NCBI GenBank assembly: GCA_034509735.1
Contig: JACGWO010000013.1
Location: forward strand, 13,908,136 to 13,972,135
Origin: Sesamum alatum
Lineage: Eukaryota > Streptophyta > Magnoliopsida > Lamiales > Pedaliaceae
Direction: 5' to 3'
DNA: 64,000 nucleotides
Shown: in pieces, positions 23,455-34,553 of the stretch
How the letters are laid out: each line of letters opens with the position of its first letter
Numbering within the stretch: position 1 is the first letter of the stretch
Notes under the pieces: generated by a model
Told to the model about the DNA's origin: nothing
What the model saw: the letters and a program-made list of their open reading frames with translations, nothing else
The model's database searches: none
Position numbers and translations under genes: made by a program

Positions 23455-25686
23455 TGATGGACAAGCGGATCCGCCCGGGAGCGCGAGCGGAAGCGAGAAA
23501 GGCGAGATAAGTGCGTAAATTTAAATAAAAATTCAAAATACGCGAATCCCAAGGGGTGTACCCTTGGGTGCTCAACCGGGCGTTCGATGTAGGATGTGTA
23601 AATATTAAAACATATATTTAAACACATAGGGCATAGATATATAAATGGAATCAATCAAAGCGTAATAAACCGTTACCTTTGATTGTTTAGCGTATGCTCC
23701 CGGCTACTAGCGTTGTTCCTTCTCCGGAATGCTTACGAAATCAAAACGTATGGATTCTCCAAAGGTGATCCACACCACACCGGAAGAAACACACGTTTTC
23801 TTGCTAGAAAAGAACGGGTTTAGGAAGGAATCGGTTTAAGAGAAGAACACTATGAATTAGTGTTCTCTTAAACTTACTTTGTTCTTCTTCTTGATTCAAA
23901 ATCAAGTGAAGAACAAAAGTGTAAGAGAGGGAGGGAGCACGAAAATTGAGAGAGATGAGAGGATTTTTGTCTTCTCTTTTTCCTAGAAAAAGATGAATAA
24001 TGAATCACTTGTGCTAGGTATTGTATATTCTAATATATATACATAATTAATGTGATTATTGGAATGTGTCTAGGTTCATCCAAGGATGTCTACATTCATT
24101 CCAATCAATCACCATCAATTCTTCAATCAAGCCTACAAAAATTTATGGTATGATCAAATCATACCAAAAGGGAAGAGCTTGATTGGAGTTGATTTGTCTC
24201 TTTCCAAAAGAGACAAGTCAACATACCACCTAGCATGCAACATAGCTGATTTTGCTTCCTCCAAGGGAGCATGTCGGCCATGTTTAATTAAGGGAAGAAG
24301 TCCAACTTCTTCCTATTCCAAATTAGGAATTATTTCTCCTCTCGGGTATAATTTAACGGACCGGGTTTTATCGTAATCCAATTGCGACGAACCCAACATT
24401 AAATCCAATTTAATGTCCACTTAAATTATTCCCGTTGACCTTTAATCCAATTAAAAGATCCAACGTCTCAACATCTCAACTTTCCATATTTTAATCGAAA
24501 ATCCAATTTACCGATTAAATGAAAAGCCCGATACAATATCGGCCGTCCATCCAATGGACTTTCCCTTAAGTAATCCAATTACTTATTTTATCCTTCTAGA
24601 TTGACTCCAAGTCGATCTCTCAACCCTCCTCGGTGATTTGTGTGTGACCCTTTAGGTTCACCCTCAGCTAGACTTGGGCCCGTGTCCCACAAGGGCCCGT
24701 TACCCATGGGTGGCCGTCTAGCAACGGTCCATGGCACTTGAGACTAGGTGAATTGGCGTGAACATTTAGGCGCCGATTCCGTACGGGTACGATCCTTCCG
24801 TCTACCGTCTCCCGGCCTTAGTCTAGGGTATGGAATTGGGCGTCGGTTCCCATCCTTGACTAGGCATCTATGCTTAATACTCGAGACCACGTATGCTTCA
24901 TTGCGTCGACACAGGAAACCATTCCCTGTTCGACCAAACCACTGTGGCCACAGCTTCAAACAGCATGAACGTGTCTCCGAGTGCATAGGAGATACCTCTG
25001 TCACATACTGACAGGGGACGGATCCTCTTCTTGGAATCCACCGTCCTCACTACACATTCTGACTGCACTGGACAAGGCTTATAATGATCATCTTACAGAA
25101 TGATCACCTCTCGCCAGATCCAAGATACAGCCGTCCTGTGCACACGACTGCCATGATCCCTCAACTCTGAGGATTACTCCCGTACTATCGGAACCGGGGA
25201 AATTCAATCATACCGACCAAGCCTCCAAGGCTTCCATATGATGATCCCCGCGAGTCAGTCCAGTCGGCTCGACCCCAGTCGACCAAGCCCATCAAGATCG
25301 TGTAGGCGTCCCACGCCTGTCGCCGATGAAACATGGCACTCATCCAATGAACACGACTCTTGACGCAAGTCTCAATAGGACTCTCGATGCCCTGTCTCGA
25401 GGTCCTCGACTTGGAACGTTTCAGACCCAACTCTTAATCAGTTGGTTTCATGACCACCATCCAATGCGTGGCCCAACTGCACGAGTTGTTATCCATGGTC
25501 TGTGGGCTTTGTTGCGATGTAAGTTAAACACCATTTTAACAAATGTAAGATGAGCGCAACAAAGAAGGTACCATTGGTGACGAATACTCATCTTATTCAT
25601 CACATAATAATATTACATTCACATCAAGTTGTCGGATAGGTTACAAATTGCCAAACCTATTGGCTTTCTGGTCACCTATTCCAACA
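23455..25686 (-). mobile_element. 5' LTR of B2
   Basis: 2232 bp, TGTTGGAATAGG at 25686 to CCATCA at 23455. A donor-like AG|GTAACG (GT at 23675-23676) lies about 220 bases before the end. The LTR shows only scattered differences from 15851-18078. Confidence 0.95.
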
Positions 25687-25691
25687 TGTCC

Positions 25692-27281
25692 AGTGCAGTC
25701 GGAATGTGTAGTGAGGACGGTGGATTCCAAGAAGAGGATCTGTCTCCTATCAGTATGTGACAGAGGTATCTCCTATGCACTCGGAGACACGTTCATGCTG
25801 TTTGAAGCTGTGGCCACAGTGGTTTGTCCAACAGGGAATGGTTTCCTGTGTCGACGCAATGAAGCATACATGGTCTCGAGTATTAAGCATAGATGCCTAG
25901 TCAAGGATGGGAACCGACGCCCAATTTCATACCATAGACTAAGGCCGGGAGACGGTAGACGGAAGGATCGTACCCGTACGGAATCGACGCCTAAATATTC
26001 ATGCCAATTCACCTAGTCTCTAGTGCCATGAACCGTTGCTAGACGGCCACCCATGGTAACGGGCCCTTGTGGGACACGGACCAAGTCTAGCTAAGGGTGA
26101 GCCTAAACGGTCACACACAAATCGCCGAGGAGGTTGAGAGATCGACTTCGAGTCAATCTCGAAGGATAAATAAGATTGTATTACTTAAGGAAAAGTCCAT
26201 TGGATGGACGGGCCAATATTGTATCGGGCTTTCATTTAATCGGTAAATTGGATTTTCGATTAAATATGGAAAGTTGATACGTTGAGACGTTGGATCTTTT
26301 AATTGGATTAAAAGATCAACGAGAATAATTTAAATGGACATTAAATTGAATTTAATATTGGGTTCGTCATAATTGAATTACGATAAAACCCGGTCCGTTA
26401 AATTTACTCGTGAGGAGAAATAATTCCTATTTTGGAATAGGAAAAAGTTGGACTTCTTCCCTTATTTAAACATGGCCGACATGCTCCCTTGGAGGAAGCA
26501 AAATCAGTCATGTTTCATGCTAGGTGGTATGTTGACTTATCTCTTTTGGAAAGAGAAAAATCAACTCCAATCAAGCTCTTCCCTTTTGGTATGATTTGAT
26601 CATACCATAAATTTTGGTAGGCTTGATTGAAGAATTGATGGTGATTGATTGAAATGAATCTAGACATCCTTGGATGAACCTAGACACATTACAATAATCA
26701 CATTAATTATGTATATATATGAGATATACAACCCCAAGCATAAGTCATTCATTATTCATCTTTTTTCTAGGAAAAAGAGAAGACAAAAAATCCCTCTCCT
26801 CTCTCCCTCTCTCACACTTGTGTTCTTCACTTGATTTTGAATCAAGAAGAAGAACAAAGTAAGTTTAAGAGAGCACTAATTCATAGTGTTCTTCTCTTAA
26901 ACCGATTCCTTCTTAAACCCGTTCTTTTCTAGCAAGAAGAACATGTGTTTCTTCCGGTGTGGTGTGGATCACCTTTGGAGAATCCATACGTTTGGATTTC
27001 GTTAGCATTCCGGAGAAGGAACAACGCTAGTAGCCGGGAGCATACGCTAAACAATCAAAGGTAACGGTTTTACTATGCTTTGATTGATTTAATATACATC
27101 TATGCCCTATGTGTTTAAATATATGTTTCCAATATTTACACATTCTACATCGAACGCCCAGTTGAGCACCCAAGGGTACACCCCTTGGGATTCGTTTATA
27201 TAAATTAGATTTAAATTTACGCACTATTTCCTAGTTTTCTCGCTTCCGCTCGCGCTCCCCGGCGGATCTGCTTGTCCTTCA
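25692..27281 (+). mobile_element. B3 5' LTR, piece 3
   Basis: Completes the 5' LTR of B3; the three pieces sum to about 2.2 kb, the family B length. It carries the conserved U3 block (about 26010-26110), the R/U5 hairpin (about 26861-26901), a donor-like AG|GTAACG at 27061 and the end CCTTCA at 27281. Confidence 0.94.
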
Positions 27282-27283
27282 AG

Positions 27284-27296
27284 TGGTATCAGAGCC
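27284..27296 (+). other. Primer binding site of B3
   Basis: TGGTATCAGAGCC two bases after the LTR end. It proves that B3 is a plus-strand element with its 5' LTR here. Confidence 0.95.
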
Positions 27297-27539
27297 CGGT
27301 TCGATGTAAGGGGCATAGATCTATGTGTTTGGCATGATCTACTTGCTTTTAAATGGCTTTATTGGCATGTTAGATTGTATAAATATATGAGTAATATGAT
27401 AATTCAATTGTTTGGATTTAATGGACTTTTGGAATGCTTTATTTTGTTAGATTGGATCCTAAAATTGCATGCTTATTTTTAGAAAAATGTTACTGTTATT
27501 GTGCTGAAACAGTATTAAAAAAAAAAAAAATAAATAAAT

Positions 27540-27633
27540 CGGTCCGGACGGCAGCGGCCGGGCGCAGGCACCCGCTTGCGCACGCGCGCTGCCCTGTACG
27601 CGCGGCCGGCCGGCCGGCAAAATGGCTGGGCCG
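27540..27633. other. CpG-rich island in leader of B3
   Basis: About 95 bases, the shortest island of the window, ending with CGGCCGGCCGGCCGGC and the conserved AACGGC-type hairpin region. Island length clearly differs between copies. Confidence 0.78.
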
Positions 27634-28468
27634 TTTTTGTGCCGTTTTTTCGACTTTTTCCGGAAAATTTGATTTTCTGTATTTTCTGCACAATATTCTG
27701 AAAAATATGTTAATTTTGCTTTTTTTGATTTGGAATAATTGGATTATTCCTTGAATTAAATTTGCTTAATTAATTGGGGATTAATACATGCATTGGATGC
27801 ATTGTTTAAAATGTCCATTAAATTTGAAATTTGAATTTTGCATATTATTTGTATGTTTATGCTTTTGTGATGTTGGACATCACTTGGGTATTTAGAATAT
27901 CCATTGGTTATTTATGCATGATTATTTGGAATAATTGTATTATGTGAGTTGATGGATTCAACATGGGATGATCACAAGAGCCCTAGACCTTATGTATGGA
28001 TGAATGTATGATTATTTTTTTTCTGTTGGGTGGGGCCTGCGTGCCTCTTGTTTTTGGGACTATCATCACCCGTATTATCAGCCTCGTGATGTTAAGGCTT
28101 GTTTTCTTTATTACCAATGTATTACTTTCAGTTGTAAATAGAGTAGATAGGATTGGTGACGTTTTAATTTTAACAAGCAATTGGAGTCGGAGACCCCAAG
28201 GAGAGCATCAAGGCGTGAAACAAGAAGCACTCCAAGGCCCATTGGAATGACAATGGGTATTTTATTATTGTAATAATTTAGGACCACCCCTAGACAGACC
28301 ATAGACTCACTGCGGGCTCAGTGGGTCGCATAGGTTGGGCTTGTGATCATCCTAACAGGGTATGCTATGTTTTTATGCATGCGGCGTATTTATTTATCGC
28401 TTTAAATATTGGATATTTATACATGCTAAAACACCATAATGTGATGAGGTCTCGGTCACACTCAAACT

Positions 28469-30473
28469 TGTTAGAATAGGTGACCATGTAAGCCAATTTT
28501 GGCAGGCATATGTAACCTATGTCTAGACAATTCTTTGGTATTTGATAAAACATTTATGAATAAAAGAAGTGAAAATTCATATGGCAATACTTTGTTTACG
28601 TTCACTTTATCTGCATTTACATTTCTGTTCACTACGCAAACAAAGCCCACGGACTGAGAAACGATTTCGGGACTGGGACTACGCTTGGAGGTAGGTCCAT
28701 GAAATCAGTTTTTACCGAATCAGTCCGGAAATCTCCAAGTCAAGGAATCCCGAAAAAGGGTACCGGGATTCCCTTTGAGACTTGCACTAAGCATCTGCTG
28801 TCGTATTTCATCGACGGGTGACGAAGGTCGTCTAAGCAGTGTTAGTGGGTCAGCATGCTAGGAAGCAGCTGACTGAGGTGACTCGCGGGAACCGTCTTAC
28901 GGAGGACCTTGAGTATGGTCAGCAAGGTATGACGTGTATTCCCGGTTCCAACGGTACAGGCCAAGTCCTTTGACTTGAGGAACTGCTGAGTTTAGCTGTG
29001 CATCAGGTCTGTATCTTAGATATGGTGAGAGATTGCCAAAATACTCTTGAGTAGTCATAAGCCATGTCTAGTGCAGCTCAGGTGTACAAAGTGACAGTAG
29101 TTTCCAAGAAAGGATCTGTCTCCTGTCAAAATGTATTGACAGTTGAGTCTCATGTATGCTCTGTGTCTTGTCCCTGAAATCTGTGGCCACAGTAACTGAA
29201 CAGAAGGGAAAGGTTTCCCTTGCGGCATTTAGTAAGGACAGACCGACACTTAGGTCCAAAATGGGTACCTGTATTTTTCGTGCCCTAGACCTTAAGTGAT
29301 GAGACCGAAGATAGAAGGACAAGTGTAGTGTTAGAGCCTAAATGTTCATCCCCGAATATTTCACCTAGTCTCTAGTGCCATGGACCGTTGCTAGATGGCC
29401 ACCCATGGTAACGGGCGGATTCTAGGAATCCGACCAAGTCTAGCTGAATGGTGAACCTAAAGAGTCACACACTATCCACACAAACACTTAGTATTTAATT
29501 TGGAATTAAATATTGGAGTAAAGGAATGATTAAATTAGATTTTAATCGGGTCCTATATTTTCTTGGAGAAATTAATTCCTTCTATTTGATAAAGGGAATT
29601 AAATTAATAAATAGGATTTATTAAAGGGTTGATTTAAATGGGCTTAGAATAAATAATAATATTTATTTATTATATTATATTTATTCTTTTAGCCCTTTGG
29701 AATATTTAATAGGATTTAAATATTCCATTAAATTAAAATCAACGGTTGAGATGGAAAGGGGAGATGGAAGGCTAGGATTCGTTTGACTAGGTCACACACT
29801 AAGTTTGACTAGGACTTTGACTAGGTCAAAATCCTAGTCAAATTAGAGTTCTTAGAGTTGGAGTTAAAAGAGGATTAAACTCCTCCTCTATATAAACCTC
29901 TAGCTTCCAACAGTTGAAGGATGATGATTCTTGAAAAACACACACAACACACACTCTCCCCTTCTCCTTACCTCTCGTCCGCCCCTCTCTCTTTCTCCAA
30001 CAAGAAAATATTTTTCTTAGTTCTTTTGTTCTTGGAACATTAGAACCTAGATGAATCAATACCGTTAATTGATAACGTGTTGTTGATTCATCCACTCCAA
30101 AAATATACACTTGTTCGTTGCTAGCACGACGTGCAAGATACGTGGTTGGATCGTGTGTCACGATTTGGAGGGTCTCAAGAACGAGATCTCGGTGCGAAAC
30201 GGGGAACAACGCGAGTAGCCGTTGAAGACGAAAACGACAACGGGTAGGTCTCGTTTTACTTTTTCGTCCCTCTTTAATTTTCAACTCTATGGCCTCCATG
30301 ACTTCTTTACATGCTTTATGATCATGAGATACACCGAACGCCGGGAACCTCAAGGGCACACCCCTTGAGCGTGTTTCTTTTAAATTAAAAAGCATGCTTT
30401 ATTTTCCTATGTTTATTTTTATCGCGGCTTCCGCATTTGCGCAATTCCCGGGACGATCCACCGATTTCTTTGA
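28469..30473 (+). mobile_element. Family A solo LTR in leader of B3
   Basis: Complete 2005-bp LTR with exact TSD aaact. It belongs to the ccgatttcttt end variant (as A2 and E) but its last bases are GA instead of CA. TATA box CTATATAAAC at about 29888-29897. Hairpin with perfect arms GATGAATCAA/TTGATTCATC at 30050-30092, 381 bases before the end. Confidence 0.95.
30050..30092 (+). other. LTR hairpin of family A
   Basis: Ten-base perfect arms (GATGAATCAA, TTGATTCATC) around a partly pairing loop, about 160 bases after the TATA box, so probably in the transcribed leader. Equivalent hairpins of other sequence occur in families B and D. Confidence 0.65.
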
Positions 30474-30478
30474 AAACT

Positions 30479-31064
30479 CTCATTTGGTTGGACCAAATTA
30501 AATATTAGGCCCAGAACGGACTTGGATCAAAATGGTATTTATCTGTCCGAGCCTTCCATCCACGGCAATGTGGTGAGGAAGCTACCACTACCCAAGTGTG
30601 GTTTCACGAGTCGTGGAACACTTGGACTAGGGGAAAGCTGCACCATTGTTGTGAACAAAAGACTGCGCTCGTTGTTTCCCTGTCTCACGAGTGTGGGGGG
30701 CGACAGTTTGAGGCATGATTTGGTTGATGGGTCGGGCCCAACACTGAGTTAACATGGTCTTCTTGGAGTCCTCGGAACCATGCGAATAGGTGAGGCAAAA
30801 TATCTTGGGAATCTCATTGAATGAGAATGATATTAGATATCTCCCACGAGGTCTTCTTCATGTGAATCGTAAAAGCTGGGCATGGAGATTACGCTTGTGG
30901 ATCCCAAGCCCACTGGGAAATGGTTTCCCGAAACTCCGGTTGAGAGTGGCGGACTTTCGTATAAATAGTGGGAAGGTTAAAGACTAAAAGACCAAGTCTT
31001 CAACTTGAACAATAATATTACCATCATCTGCTAATTTCTGCTTTACATTTTCATTAATGTAGAT
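30479..31064 (+). mobile_element. Leader of B3, second part
   Basis: Continues the leader to the gag ATG. Holds hairpin H2 (arms at 30592-30600 and 30618-30625, slightly decayed) and ends with a polypyrimidine stretch and AG at 31061-31062, two bases before the ATG. Confidence 0.88.
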
Positions 31065-31834
31065 ATGTCTAAGAACCCATTAACCATGATTCTCGAGACT
31101 AACAAATTCAACGGAACGAACTACTCGGACTGGCTGAGAAACCTGAGGATTGTCCTCGGTTTTGAGAACCAAGGCTACGTCTTGGACGAGCCGCCACCGG
31201 AGCGACTTACCGGAGGGTCCACGCCTGTTAGAACGTTTGACGTTCGAGAAATGGCATGAGGAGAACCGAAAAGTACGCCAGTATCATATTGGCTTCGATG
31301 TCTAACGACATCCAGAAGCAGTATGAGAGGGCTGGACCACGTCTCCGCATAATGCTCCGCATGAACGAGGTTTATGGGGTTCCGGATAGGCATATTAGAT
31401 ATGCCGCCACAAAAGCATTCTTTGGCACCAAGCTTGCTGAAGAAGCGTCTGTACAAAGTCATGGGTCAAGATGCTCTCCCTAGTGGAGAAACTCGAGGAC
31501 CTTAACGCTGGGCTTAACAATGACACGTACATTGACGTGATCCTCCAGTTGCTTCCTCCATCCTATGACCCGTTTGTTGTAAACTACAACATGAACGGAC
31601 TTGAGAAGTCTATTCATGAGTTGATCAACATGCTGGTCCAATACGAGGCAATGACCCAGAAGTCGGCGCCGGCGGTATTGATAGGAGAGGCTTCGACCTC
31701 TAAGGCGAATGGCAAGAGGGCCGGATGCTGGAAGAGAAAGAAGGGTAAAGGGAAGACGGTTGCGGCCCCTGCTCGCACTCCGGGCATCCCTGTTGCTCCG
31801 GTTGGATTGAACAAAGGGAAAGGGAGGGCCCGTG
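31065..31834 (+). pseudogene. B3 gag, interrupted by C
   Basis: Begins MSKNPLTMILETNKFNGTNYSDWL at 31065. A frameshift follows LDEPPPE (about 31195) and others follow; open frames resume at 31256 and 31471 (MLSLVEKLEDLNAGLNNDTYIDVILQ). It ends after the basic linker at GGCCCGTG (31834), where element C starts. The knuckle and all of pol must lie beyond the right edge of the window, after C and A2. Confidence 0.9.
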
Positions 31835-32914
31835 TGTCACGGGCGGACTCTTTTGTCGCAAGCAGAATATTTCATTTTTTGCCCGTGATGCCTCTTAGGT
31901 TACTCACAACCTTTGACCGACCTTTCTCCATTCGAGTCCTCTCGGTCTCCCGACCATGTGTCTTCGACACCCGCAGCTTACTAGCGCGACATCCGAACGC
32001 CTCCCTGTGCGGCGCCTTGCGCCCAAGCACTCGCCTATCCGGAATGGCCATGTTCACAGAGGGTCGCGGCTCTCGCGCCTTCCGCGCCTTCTTGTCCGGC
32101 CCCAACTAGCTAGCTTGCCATCATGTATCTCGCCCACAATCTCGGGCCCTGCCGATACTTCTCGCAATGGCTTGGAGCAACTTCGCCCGTCTCGGCACTA
32201 TGGGCCAACTTACGCCCACAACGCCCGTCGCACGCACAACAATCACTCGGTGCATTACCGACGCATGTCTTCGCCATGCCCGTCTCGCATGCCTCGCCCG
32301 AGTAGGGCAGCATCATCCGTCCTTGGCCCAACTCTTATGCCAACATCTCGCATCAGTCTCACACGGCATGCCCAACATGCCTCCTTGCCTTTCGGCGTGG
32401 CCTCATAGTTGGCCCACAGCGCGGCGTCGCCCCATGACCGCGTATCTTGGCCAACGGATCGTCGTGCATGGCTAGAACCCAATAGGTCATGACACGAGTA
32501 GCTGACGAGGTCTTACAATGCTTCGCCTCGATCCCTCATTCCGCCCGAGAGGTATTGCCTATGCCCTTCCGCAGCCCTCGGGGCATCCTCGCAATCACAC
32601 GGAGCCTCTCGGCGCGTTGCTTGCCCAACGTTTGCCATCCTGGCCCCACGCCGCCCGTTCGGTTCCATACCGACCGGGGACTTTAGCCCTCCCTTCGAGG
32701 TGCCTAAAGCCGGCCCTTGAGGCCCCATCATGCCCCAAGGGAATTGCCCATTTAGTGCCTCGCTGCATGGGGGGGACTGGCTGGAGCTTACTACTGCTGT
32801 CCCCTTATAATAGTTTTAAAAATAATTTCCCTTGTTCTAGCAGTAGATATTCAAAGTCCCTGAAATGGCCGAGGAGCGCACCTTTTTCACAACTCCCTCG
32901 TCCGACGTCCGAAT
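31835..32914 (-). mobile_element. Element C 3' LTR, distal piece
   Basis: Near-identical to 45999-46848, with which it shares the terminal CCCGTGACA (minus strand). A TATA-like TTATAAGG is near 32812 on the minus strand. It breaks at the A1 insertion (cgaat, 32910-32914) and continues at 43444-43556. Total LTR about 1193 bp. The adjoining pentamer ccgtg (31830-31834) is C's predicted TSD. Confidence 0.88.
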
Positions 32915-34542
32915 TGAAAGGAATTGTGGATCGTCCGGGAAAAGCGCGAATGCGGAAGCGCGGTATAATTAAAAATAAATGCGGAATTTAAACATGCTTT
33001 AAAAATTAAAACACGTTTCAAAGGGTGTGCCTTTGAAATTTCCCGGGTGTTCGGTGTATCTCATGAATAAATCACATAAAAGAATCATGGAGGCCATAGG
33101 GTTGAAAATAAAAGAGGACGAAAATCTAAAACGAGACCTACCCGTTGTCGTTTTTCGTCTTCAACGGCTACACGCGTTGTTCCCCGTTTTGCACCAAGAT
33201 TTCGTTCTTCAGACCCTCCAAATCGTGACACACGATCCACCCACGTATCTTTCACGTCGTGCTAGCAACGAACAAGTTAATATGTTGGAGTGGATGAATC
33301 AACAACACGTTATGAATTAACGGTATTGATTCATCAAGTTCTAATGTTCCAAGAACAAGAGAACAAAGAAAATAATTTCTTGGAGAGAGAGAGAGGCGAA
33401 CGAGAGATGAGAGGGAGAGATCCGTGTGTGTGTGTTGTAGTGTGTGTGTTGGAGATTCATCATCCTTCAACTTGTAGGATGCTAGGGGTTTATATAGAAG
33501 AGGAGTTTAATCCTCTTTAAACTCCTTCTTTTAAGAACTCTAATTTGATTAGGATTTTGACCTAGTCAAAGTCCTAGTCAAAGTAGTGTTTTGACCTAGT
33601 CAAAACAATCCTAGCCATCCATCTCTCCCATTGATCTCAACCGTTGATTTAATTTAATTTAATGGAATATTTAAAACGTATTTAAATATTTCCAAGAGGC
33701 TAAAATAAATATAAATATTATTTAAGCCCATTAAATAAATCCCTTTGATAAATCTAATTTATCAATTTAATTCCTTATATCTAATAGAAGGAATTATTTC
33801 TCCAAGAAAAATAAAGGACCCGATTAAATCCAATTTAATCATTCCTTCACTCCAATATTTAATTCCTAATTAAATATCTAAATGTGTGTGGATAGTGTGT
33901 GACTCTTTAGGTTCACCTTTCAGCTAGACTTGGTCGGATTCCTAGAATCCTTCCGTTACCATGGGTGGCCATCTAGCAACGGTCCATGGCACTAGAGACT
34001 AGGTGAAATATTCAGGGATGAACATTTAGGCTCTAACAGTACACTTGTCCTTCTGTCTTCGGTCTCATCACTTAGAGTCTAGGGCACGGAAAATGCAGGT
34101 ACCCATTTTGGACCTAAGTGTTGGTCTGTCCTCACTAAACGCCGCAAGGGAATCCTTCCCTTCTGTTCAGTCACTGTGGCCACAGTTTTAGGGACAAGAC
34201 CTAGAGTATATATGAGACTCAACTGCCAAAACCTATTGACAGGAGACAGATCCTTTCTTGGAAACTACTGTCACTTTGCACACAAGAACTGCACTAGACA
34301 TGGCTTATGACTACCAAAGAGAATTCTGGCAATCTCTCACCATACCTAAGATACAGCCCTGATGTTCAGTCCGTGGGCTTTGTTTGCGTAGTGAACAGAT
34401 ATAGAAAAGTGAACACAAACAAAGTAATGCCAAATGAAATTCACTTCTTTATTCATTAATGATTTATCAAACACCTATAATTGTCTAGACATAGGTTACA
34501 TATACCCGCCAAAATTGGCTTACATGGTCACCTATTCTAACA
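32915..34542 (-). mobile_element. 3' LTR of A1 with internal deletion
   Basis: 1628 bp. Compared with the 5' LTR it lacks 342 bp (equivalent to 42920-43261), the junction being gatgt|tcagtcc at about 34367. This removes part of U3 near the LTR start. Confidence 0.95.
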
Positions 34543-34553
34543 ATCTCCCACTT
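34543..34553 (-). other. Polypurine tract of A1
   Basis: Minus-strand AAGTGGGAGAT immediately before the 3' LTR, identical to B1 and B2. Confidence 0.92.

Larger units (their letters stand above)
15851..25686 (-). mobile_element. Element B2, Ty1/copia family B
   Basis: Complete 9836-bp element on the minus strand, TSD tgtcc (15846-15850, 25687-25691), inserted in the 5' LTR of B3. 3' LTR 15851-18078, interior 18079-23454, 5' LTR 23455-25686. The LTRs are very similar by eye. Both end ...GTCCATCA where other family B LTRs end ...GTCCTTCA, so the change was already in the parent copy. Gag-pol is broken and RT has the family B deletion. Confidence 0.96.
27282..28468 (+). mobile_element. Leader of B3, first part
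   Basis: Non-coding leader with a short CpG-rich island (27540-27633) and hairpin H1 (near 28306-28329). Interrupted by a family A solo LTR whose TSD aaact is at 28464-28468 and 30474-30478. Confidence 0.9.

Noticed and set aside
25648..25692. Apparent inverted LTR pair as a foldback element
   Set aside because: Explained by B2 (minus) inserted in B3's plus-strand LTR, proven by TSD tgtcc at both ends.
31872..32731. Overlapping frames of 60-157 codons in the LTR of C (and at 45927-46876)
   Set aside because: They overlap on both strands in G+C-rich LTR sequence and are not consistent with any protein family.
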